Shown here piece after piece: positions 1 to 4,509 of a stretch of DNA of 5,537 bases. The stretch is from contig CANKON010000108.1 of NCBI GenBank assembly GCA_947484105.1, positions 1 to 5,537 on the forward strand. Direction: 5' to 3'. The translations under genes and the position numbers were made by a program. The DNA comes from Methylococcaceae bacterium. Its GTDB lineage: Bacteria; Pseudomonadota; Gammaproteobacteria; Methylococcales; Methylomonadaceae. Position 1 is the stretch's first letter. The number at the start of each line of letters is the position of its first letter. The notes beneath the pieces were generated by a model, which was given only the letters and a program-made list of their open reading frames with translations, made no database searches and was not told the DNA's origin.

Positions 1-129
1 AAACTCAGAATGCCTAAAACTATAATCAATACCTATGGAATTTACTTAAATGCTGTGACGACATATTCTAAAATAGAAAATTTCAAAATTATCTACACGA
101 AAAATCGTTTTACTTTTACTAAAAACTTT
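1..129. promoter_or_regulatory. AT-rich leader upstream of pdxJ
   Basis: This stretch is far more AT-rich than the coding DNA that follows and contains no gene I can support. It is open in the pdxJ frame from an ATG at position 10. The encoded residues (Tyr, Asn, Lys, Phe and Ile rich) do not resemble any part of PdxJ, and the family starts at the later ATG. It most likely carries the pdxJ promoter. A TAAAAT hexamer at 69-74 is a possible -10 box, but the hexamer 17 bp upstream (TTAAAT, 46-51) is a poor -35 match, so no promoter is firmly placed. Confidence 0.4.
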
Positions 130-867
130 ATGAATCCAATACTTTTAGGCGTGAACATTGATCACGTCGCCACAATTCGCCAGGCGCGAGGCACACGTTA
201 CCCCAATATTTTGCAGGCAGCATTAGTAGCTGAACAAGCGGGAGCCGATGGAATTACCGCACATTTGCGTGAAGACCGTCGTCACATTCAAGACCGTGAT
301 ATTTTTTTGCTAAAAGAAAATATCCACACACGCTTGAATTTTGAAATGGCAGTAACAAACGAAATGTTGGCAATAGCTTGTCAAGTTAAACCGTTTGCGT
401 GTTGTTTGGTTCCTGAAAAACGGGAAGAGTTAACAACGGAAGGCGGATTGAATGTGTTGGAAAATTTGCCGCGCTTGCAAATGGCGTGTGCAAAATTAGC
501 GGATGCAGACATTGAAGTTTCGTTATTTATCGATCCCGATGAAAACCAAATTGATGCCGCGGTAAAAGCGGGTGCGCCCGTCATTGAATTGCATACGGGC
601 GCGTATGCCGACGCGCCAAATCGTGCCGCGCAATTGCAAGAATTAGCACGCATTCAACACGCCGCAAAATATGCTCACGCGGCAGGTTTGCAAGTCAATG
701 CAGGACACGGATTACATTTTCATAATGTCCAAGCGATTTGCGCGATTCCTGAAATTATTGAACTCAACATTGGTCATTCGATTATCGCACAAGCGATTTT
801 TTCAGGATTGGCGCAAACAGTGGTGGAGTTGAAAATGGTGATGGAAAAAGCGCGAGCGTCAATCTGA
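130..867 (+). CDS. pdxJ: Pyridoxine 5'-phosphate synthase PdxJ
   Basis: PdxJ is the cytoplasmic TIM-barrel enzyme that condenses 3-amino-2-oxopropyl phosphate with 1-deoxy-D-xylulose 5-phosphate to give pyridoxine 5'-phosphate, the last ring-forming step of DXP-dependent vitamin B6 synthesis. From the ATG at 130 the product is 245 residues, close to the usual 240-245. The start [18 protein letters not shown] is typical of the family. Residues match the E. coli enzyme position for position: Arg20 in RQARGT, catalytic His45 in AHLREDRR, Glu72 in NFEM, and His193 in NAGHGLH. An in-frame ATG at 10 would add 40 unrelated residues and is rejected. No clear Shine-Dalgarno sequence precedes 130. In many gammaproteobacteria pdxJ follows recO and precedes acpS. 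Here acpS is absent downstream and a minus-strand gene converges instead, overlapping the last 9 nt. Identification is very secure; the start is fairly secure. Confidence 0.97.
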   Translation: MNPILLGVNIDHVATIRQARGTRYPNILQAALVAEQAGADGITAHLREDRRHIQDRDIFLLKENIHTRLNFEMAVTNEMLAIACQVKPFACCLVPEKREELTTEGGLNVLENLPRLQMACAKLADADIEVSLFIDPDENQIDAAVKAGAPVIELHTGAYADAPNRAAQLQELARIQHAAKYAHAAGLQVNAGHGLHFHNVQAICAIPEIIELNIGHSIIAQAIFSGLAQTVVELKMVMEKARASI

Positions 868-870
868 CGC
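856..870. terminator. Palindrome at convergent gene ends, possible weak bidirectional terminator
   Basis: GCGTCA-ATC-TGACGC is a perfect 6-bp inverted repeat with a 3-nt loop. The right arm contains the TGA stop of pdxJ (865-867) and the left arm contains, on the other strand, the TGA stop of the sigma-54 activator (859-861). Its placement at the junction of two convergent genes suits a shared transcription end. Neither side has a proper run of T directly after the stem: there is only CTTTTT a few bases further on the minus strand, and TTTTT about 15 nt away on the plus strand. Intrinsic termination is therefore unproven. Confidence 0.3.
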
Positions 871-1821
871 AGTGAAAAATCCGTGTTTTTGCATTCGATA
901 AAGTAACGTATCGCGCGTAATTCCCAATAATCGCGCGGACTTGCTGCGATTTCCTTGCGTGCGATCTAAGGCTTGGTTAATCAAATTCGCTTCCAGCGCA
1001 TCTAATTTCAACCCCACACTCGGCAAAATAAAATCATGTGTTTCAACATGATGTGTTTTTTCTTGAAATTCTGCTGGCAAATGTTCAGGTTCAATAATTT
1101 GATCCGCAAACAAAATGCTCAAACGTTCGCATAAATTTCGCAATTCTCGAATGTTTCCAGACCATTTATGGTGCTTCAAAATTTTCAAACTTGCTTTGTT
1201 GAATTTTGGCGCTTTAATGCCGTGATTTTTTTCAAACATTTTAAAAAAATGCGCGACTAATAATTCAATATCTTCGCTACGTTCCGATAATGGCGGCAAT
1301 TCAAACGGCACGACATTTAAACGAAAGTACAAATCTGAACGGAATGCACCGTTTGAAATCAAGGTGGTTAAATTCGCGTTCGATGCTGCAATAACCCGTA
1401 CATCGACTTTATAAGGTCGTACATCTCCGACCGCTAAACATTCGCCTGAATCTAAAAAACGCAATAATTTTGCTTGAATCGACAACGGCAAAGAATTGAT
1501 TTCATCTAAAAACAACGTGCCACCGTCGGCAGCTTGCAATAGACCTTGCGTGTTATGAATCGCGCCTGTAAATGACCCTTTTTTATGTCCAAACAATTCC
1601 GATTCAATCAAACTTTCGGGCAATGCCGCGCAATTGAGCGTCAAAAATTCTTTGTTGGCACGCGAACTGGCATTTTTAATCGCGTGAGCAAAAACCTCTT
1701 TGCCCGTTCCCGTTTCGCCTTTTAACAAAACCGTGACATCGGTTGCTGCAACAATTTTCGCGCTCCGAATCAAGGTTTCTAAGGTTGGCGATTGCCCAAT
1801 AATCGTTTCAAAATTATTCAT
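859..1821 (-). CDS. Sigma-54-dependent activator lacking a sensory domain (PspF-like architecture)
   Basis: This 320-residue bacterial enhancer-binding protein uses ATP hydrolysis to remodel the RNA polymerase-sigma54 closed complex. The AAA+ domain begins almost at residue 1. Walker A is GETGTGKE (35-42), the sigma-54 contact loop is GSFTGA (82-87, Ser in place of the usual Ala of GAFTGA), and Walker B is TLFLDE (102-107). Arg161 and Arg167 in [10 protein letters not shown] are the likely arginine fingers, and GNIREL (222-227) is the sensor II region. A linker of about 25 residues leads to a Fis-type helix-turn-helix (about 276-313, with [12 protein letters not shown] and TRDTLLYR). There is no receiver, PAS or GAF domain, so architecture and length resemble PspF (about 325 residues). 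Such proteins are usually controlled by a separate partner. Its start codon lies inside the end of the upstream membrane-protein gene (8-nt overlap), implying translational coupling. Its target promoters cannot be read from this window. Family assignment is very secure; the regulon is unknown. Confidence 0.93.
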   Translation of the reverse strand: MNNFETIIGQSPTLETLIRSAKIVAATDVTVLLKGETGTGKEVFAHAIKNASSRANKEFLTLNCAALPESLIESELFGHKKGSFTGAIHNTQGLLQAADGGTLFLDEINSLPLSIQAKLLRFLDSGECLAVGDVRPYKVDVRVIAASNANLTTLISNGAFRSDLYFRLNVVPFELPPLSERSEDIELLVAHFFKMFEKNHGIKAPKFNKASLKILKHHKWSGNIRELRNLCERLSILFADQIIEPEHLPAEFQEKTHHVETHDFILPSVGLKLDALEANLINQALDRTQGNRSKSARLLGITRDTLLYRMQKHGFFTASD

Positions 1822-2545
1822 GATTCATCGTGTGTGGCGTAATTGCCATCGGATTTAAGGTTGGAAATGCCGCCAATAACGCCAACGCAATCATGATAAG
1901 ACCGACAATTTGTTTAAAGCGTTTCATTGATGCGAGGCGAGTCAACACGCTAATCATTACACCTACGCCCATCACAGCAGGTAATGTTCCCAAACCGAAA
2001 GCAATCATCGTCAATGAACTTTGTAAAACGCTACCACTTGCCACCGTCAACGCTAATGCCGCATAAACTAAACCACATGGAATCCAGCCCCACACCATGC
2101 CGAATAAATAAGCGTGCTTGCAATTTTTAACAGGAATTAATTTGCGTCCGAACGGTTCAACCCGCCGCCAAATGTGTAAGCCTAATTTTTCGATGTAAGC
2201 AAAACGTGGAAACCAACCCGCAATATACAAACCTGCGCCCGTCATAATGAGTGCAGAAATGATTTGTAATAATCGATGTCCGTGTGTTTCACCAAGCGGT
2301 AAAGTGACTAAAACTTCAACCAATCCAGCTAGTGCGCCAGCAATCGCGTAACTGGTAATGCGTCCTGCGTTATAGCTGAAAATAAACGGTAACAAACGTT
2401 TTCTATCTTGACGAATTTCAGGCGCAAGGCTGAACGTCAATGAACCAATAATTGAGCCACACATCCCGATGCAATGCAGACTGCTGAATAATCCCATCAA
2501 CAACGCAACTAACAATGACGACGTAAAATTAGGATCAAAAATCAT
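1814..2545 (-). CDS. TauE/SafE-like (DsbD_2 type) integral membrane protein with CxxxC motif
   Basis: This 243-residue protein has about six hydrophobic segments (roughly residues 8-38, 53-80, 92-112, 145-170, 173-200 and 208-230), so it sits in the inner membrane. Helix 1 ends in the signature HCIGMCG (24-30, Cys25 and Cys29). Helix 4 carries GWIPCGLVYAA (153-163, Cys157). These paired Cys/Pro-Gly motifs are typical of the family annotated as sulfite exporter TauE/SafE or cytochrome c biogenesis DsbD_2. Members often lie near cbb3 oxidase assembly genes and are suspected of copper or redox handling, but biochemical evidence is thin. Here the neighbours are pyrF upstream (ATGA, 4-nt overlap) and a sigma-54 activator downstream (8-nt overlap); no oxidase gene is in view. 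The middle loop (about 113-144) is rich in Arg, Lys and Trp and is likely cytoplasmic. The family is clear. The transported species or electron partner is unknown, and sulfite export should not be assumed. Confidence 0.85.
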   Translation of the reverse strand: MIFDPNFTSSLLVALLMGLFSSLHCIGMCGSIIGSLTFSLAPEIRQDRKRLLPFIFSYNAGRITSYAIAGALAGLVEVLVTLPLGETHGHRLLQIISALIMTGAGLYIAGWFPRFAYIEKLGLHIWRRVEPFGRKLIPVKNCKHAYLFGMVWGWIPCGLVYAALALTVASGSVLQSSLTMIAFGLGTLPAVMGVGVMISVLTRLASMKRFKQIVGLIMIALALLAAFPTLNPMAITPHTMNHE

Positions 2546-3267
2546 GCGAATTGTACTGCAATTTGAGCTTGCATCGTTTCTGCCATCGCTTTGCGATTGT
2601 TTGCATCACGAATTGGACGACCAACAACTATGTAATCTGCGCCATTTTGAAATGCATCTTCAACAGTCACGACCCGTTTTTGATCATCGTCTTCACGATT
2701 ATCAACAGGACGCACGCCAGGTGTAATGACGAGTAGTTTATTGTCTAATTCTTCGCGCAACATCGATACTTCTAAACCTGAAGACACAATGCCATCGCAA
2801 CCAATCGCTAACGCACGTTTGGCGCGGGATAATACCAATTCGCGCACATCACATTGAAACCCCAAATCATCTAAATCGCCACGGTCTAAACTTGTCAATG
2901 CGGTAACAGCTAAGACTTTTAAATCGCCTTTGTTTGCCGCTGCAGCTTCCATAATCGCGTCGTTGCCGTGAATCGTGGCTAAATCGACCCCTTTTTGACT
3001 TAATGCCGCAATGGCGCGTCCCACTGTTGCAGGCACATCAAAAAATTTTAAATCCACAAACACTTTTTTACCGCGAGCTTTAAGCCATTCAATAAAACCA
3101 AAATAATCGCCGCACATGAATAATTCCATGCCGACTTTATAAAAAACAACGCTGTCACCCAATTCTTCAACAAGTGCTTTTGCTTCATCTATGCTCGGTA
3201 CATCGAGTGCCATAATTAAACGTTCATTTACTGGGATGGGTTTGCTTGAAATAAAAGATTGCGTCAT
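2542..3267 (-). CDS. pyrF: Orotidine 5'-phosphate decarboxylase PyrF
   Basis: PyrF catalyses the last step of de novo UMP synthesis, decarboxylating orotidine 5'-phosphate to UMP in the cytoplasm. The product is 241 residues, normal for the bacterial enzyme. Visible motifs are IMALDVP (18-24, substrate-binding Asp22), YKVGMEL (Lys44), the catalytic charged array DLKFFD (Asp72, Lys74, Asp77), TPGVRP (182-187), and the phosphate-binding VVGRPI (214-219, Arg217). The residue before the second catalytic Asp is Phe, where many enzymes have His (DLKFHD or DLKLHD); the charged residues themselves are intact. The ATG at 3267 has no strong Shine-Dalgarno sequence, but the length in front of the first strand is plausible. 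It is the first gene of a minus-strand operon whose next gene overlaps its stop by ATGA. It is a housekeeping gene, and its link to the two genes behind it may be only one of shared transcription. Confidence 0.96.
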   Translation of the reverse strand: MTQSFISSKPIPVNERLIMALDVPSIDEAKALVEELGDSVVFYKVGMELFMCGDYFGFIEWLKARGKKVFVDLKFFDVPATVGRAIAALSQKGVDLATIHGNDAIMEAAAANKGDLKVLAVTALTSLDRGDLDDLGFQCDVRELVLSRAKRALAIGCDGIVSSGLEVSMLREELDNKLLVITPGVRPVDNREDDDQKRVVTVEDAFQNGADYIVVGRPIRDANNRKAMAETMQAQIAVQFA

Positions 3268-3302
3268 AACATTAACTAAGCTTAAAAGTTGAAATAGCGG
3301 TT

Positions 3303-3331
3303 ATCTTACCGAATCTTGGCGGGTTCGATAA
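3303..3331 (-). promoter_or_regulatory. Candidate sigma-70 promoter of the pyrF operon
   Basis: Read on the minus strand, TTATCG (3 of 6 matches to the -35 consensus) and TAAGAT (4 of 6 to the -10 consensus) are separated by exactly 17 bp, and transcription would begin a short distance before the pyrF ATG. The weak inverted repeat CGGT-tatctt-ACCG (3298-3311) covers the -10 box and could be an operator, but it is short enough to be chance. This is a pattern match only. Confidence 0.25.
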
Positions 3332-3392
3332 ATGTTATTTGTTTTTAGGCAATTCGCGTAAAATTAAAAAAGCGGTCACGCTTAAACCTTGT

Positions 3393-3396
3393 AGGA
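3393..3396 (+). promoter_or_regulatory. Ribosome binding site that decides between two adjacent ATGs
   Basis: AGGA lies 3 nt before the ATG at 3400 and 6 nt before the ATG at 3403. The longer spacing is closer to optimal, so the second ATG is preferred; the choice changes the signal peptide by only one methionine. Confidence 0.55.
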
Positions 3397-3402
3397 ATCA
3401 TG

Positions 3403-3780
3403 ATGAAAAAATTACTTTTATTACCTCTGTTACTTATTTCATTCGGTAGTTTTGCCGAAGAAAAAACCGCTGACGAATGGGAAAACACCACAATTAGCGA
3501 TGAAACCATTAAAAAAATTCAAGAATCAAAATACGCTTATAAAAAATGTGTCGCCACGGAAATGCAAAAAGCACCGTATCAAAAACAAGAAAGCCGTCAA
3601 GCCACTGAAGCGATTGTCAAACAATGTGAAACGGTTTTAGCCAAAATCCGCGATGTTTATATTGCTGAAAAAGTACCCGAAATTATTGCCGATAGACATT
3701 TAAAACAAATGCGTTTACAAACCACACGCCTTGTTCTACAAGACATGATGTATAACGAAGCAGCTCGCTCCGTAAAATAA
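3403..3780 (+). CDS. Small exported helical protein of unknown function
   Basis: I do not recognise this protein. From the ATG at 3403 it has 125 residues (126 if the ATG directly in front is used). It opens with a classic Sec signal peptide: MKK, a Leu-rich core, and a likely signal peptidase I cleavage after SFA (residue 18), leaving a mature protein of about 107 residues in the periplasm. No lipobox cysteine is present. The mature part is rich in Lys, Glu, Gln and Ala, looks almost entirely alpha-helical, and has exactly two cysteines (Cys49 and Cys75), spaced 26 apart, that could form one disulfide bridging two helices. It ends in a second Arg/Met/Gln-rich helical stretch. The DUF2760 gene begins 33 nt after its stop on the same strand with no obvious terminator between, so the two are probably co-transcribed. 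Reality of the gene is well supported by ribosome site, signal peptide and codon use; the function is open. Confidence 0.8.
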   Translation: MKKLLLLPLLLISFGSFAEEKTADEWENTTISDETIKKIQESKYAYKKCVATEMQKAPYQKQESRQATEAIVKQCETVLAKIRDVYIAEKVPEIIADRHLKQMRLQTTRLVLQDMMYNEAARSVK

Positions 3781-3799
3781 TAAAAACTATAAAAATTTA

Positions 3800-3806
3800 G
3801 AGAGGA
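3800..3806 (+). promoter_or_regulatory. Strong ribosome binding site of the DUF2760 gene
   Basis: GAGAGGA ends 7 nt before the ATG at 3814. It is the best Shine-Dalgarno sequence in the window and fixes this start. Confidence 0.7.
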
Positions 3807-3813
3807 TTCAAAC

Positions 3814-4509
3814 ATGGATATTTCAAATTACACGATTGATTTAGCGTTAAAACCGACTACGCTTGATGCGTGGCACGTTTGTTTGGCAGGAACATCAGCA
3901 ATTTTGGCAGGTGCGTTGATTATCACATTACTTGCATTGGTTATTTCATTAGCGCGTCGTAAAGAACCTGTTGCGAGCGAACCGCAGATTAAAATTGTTG
4001 AAAAAATTGTGCAAGCTGAACCGATTATTAAAACGGTTGAAGTGCCTGTTGAAAAGATTGTCGAAGTCGAAAAAATTGTTGAGAAAATCGTTCAATTACC
4101 CGCCCCTGCGCCTGTTGTATTAAAAGAAGCAAGCCCCGATGCGGCATTACAACTTTTATATTTATTACAAAACGACGCCCGTTTTATCGATTTCATCAAA
4201 GAAGATATGAGCGCACACAGCGACGAAGACGTTGGCATGGTGGCGCGTGTAATTCACGAAGGTTGCAACAAAGTCTTAAACGACCATTTCTCTTTCTCAC
4301 CGATTGCGAAAGAAAACGAAGGTGACAAAATTACATTGATTGAAGGTTACGATGCCGCGAAAGTTCGTGTGACAGGTAACATTGTTGGTAATCCACCTTT
4401 TACAGGCACAATTATTCACAAAGGTTGGCAAGTCACTGACGTGCGTTTGCCAAGTACCGTTCAAGGCTACAACGCAAACGTTATCGCGCCTGCTGAGGTT
4501 GAATTATGA
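3814..4509 (+). CDS. Membrane-anchored DUF2760 protein, partner gene of an Hsp70 homologue
   Basis: This 231-residue protein has three parts. A short N-terminus leads into one transmembrane helix (about 22-47), followed by Arg48-Arg49-Lys50. By the positive-inside rule this places the C-terminal part in the cytoplasm. A repetitive stalk (about 58-103) repeats KIVE/EKIV units (KIVEKIVQ, EKIVEVEKIVEKIVQ), then has a Pro-Ala hinge. The globular part (about 106-231) carries the features I associate with DUF2760: ALQLLYLLQNDARFIDFIKED, VARVIHEGC, and PPFTGTIIHKGWQVTDVRLP. The domain's function is not established. DUF2760 genes are, to my recollection, regularly found directly upstream of an Hsp70-family gene, exactly as here: the stop overlaps the next start as ATGA. 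That arrangement suggests the two proteins act together, perhaps with this one as a membrane anchor or co-chaperone, which is inference. The domain name is given from memory of its motifs. Confidence 0.85.
   Translation: MDISNYTIDLALKPTTLDAWHVCLAGTSAILAGALIITLLALVISLARRKEPVASEPQIKIVEKIVQAEPIIKTVEVPVEKIVEVEKIVEKIVQLPAPAPVVLKEASPDAALQLLYLLQNDARFIDFIKEDMSAHSDEDVGMVARVIHEGCNKVLNDHFSFSPIAKENEGDKITLIEGYDAAKVRVTGNIVGNPPFTGTIIHKGWQVTDVRLPSTVQGYNANVIAPAEVEL
3991..4095 (+). repeat. Repetitive KIVE/EKIV-coding segment in the DUF2760 stalk
   Basis: Residues 60-94 of the DUF2760 protein contain repeated Lys-Ile-Val-Glu type units in two blocks separated by QAEPIIKTVEVPV. At the DNA level short units such as GAAAAAATTGT recur with synonymous changes. 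Alternating charged and beta-branched residues with Pro breaks suggest an extended or coiled spacer between membrane and domain, possibly variable in length between strains. Confidence 0.6.
4495..4498 (+). promoter_or_regulatory. Ribosome binding site for the coupled Hsp70 gene
   Basis: GAGG inside the last codons of the DUF2760 gene lies 7 nt before the ATG at 4506. It supports that start, and therefore supports the long N-terminal extension of the Hsp70-like protein as genuinely translated. Confidence 0.6.

Larger units (their letters stand above)
3268..3402. promoter_or_regulatory. Divergent intergenic region between pyrF and the small exported-protein gene
   Basis: About 135 bp separate two divergently transcribed genes, so promoters for both directions should lie here. 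Leftward, a candidate is TTATCG (3326-3331, read on the minus strand), a 17-bp spacer, then TAAGAT (3303-3308), giving a leader of about 30 nt before pyrF. Each box is only a partial match. Rightward, TAAAAT at 3359-3364 is a fair -10 box, but no good -35 lies at the right distance. A short inverted repeat AAGCG-gtca-CGCTT (3370-3383) follows in the rightward leader. I see no attenuator leader peptide or known riboswitch. Confidence 0.45.

Noticed and set aside
10..129. In-frame ATG at 10 that would lengthen PdxJ by 40 residues
   Set aside because: The extra residues are Asn/Tyr/Lys/Phe-rich translated AT-rich DNA unlike any PdxJ, while the ATG at 130 gives the exact family length and catalytic residue numbering.
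381..653. Minus-strand open frame of about 90 codons inside pdxJ
   Set aside because: It lies fully antisense to a secure conserved gene, and its composition is what the complement of pdxJ codons would give.
1656..1672. TGGCACG followed by CTGG on the plus strand, resembling a -24/-12 sigma-54 promoter
   Set aside because: The -24 half is perfect but the -12 half lacks the needed GC, and it lies antisense inside the activator gene with nothing downstream on that strand to serve.
2469..2736. Plus-strand open frames over the pyrF/membrane-gene junction
   Set aside because: Both are antisense to two secure genes, rich in His, Cys and Gln, and without a start signal or known motif.
3320..3331. 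GGGTTCGAT resembling a tRNA T-arm, which could mark a tRNA end or attachment site
   Set aside because: No acceptor stem, anticodon arm or CCA end can be folded around it and no duplicated flank was seen.
3871..3888. TGGCACG with a nearby TTGG inside the DUF2760 gene, resembling a sigma-54 promoter
   Set aside because: Spacing to the -12 element is wrong and the bases encode the conserved reading frame around the membrane helix.
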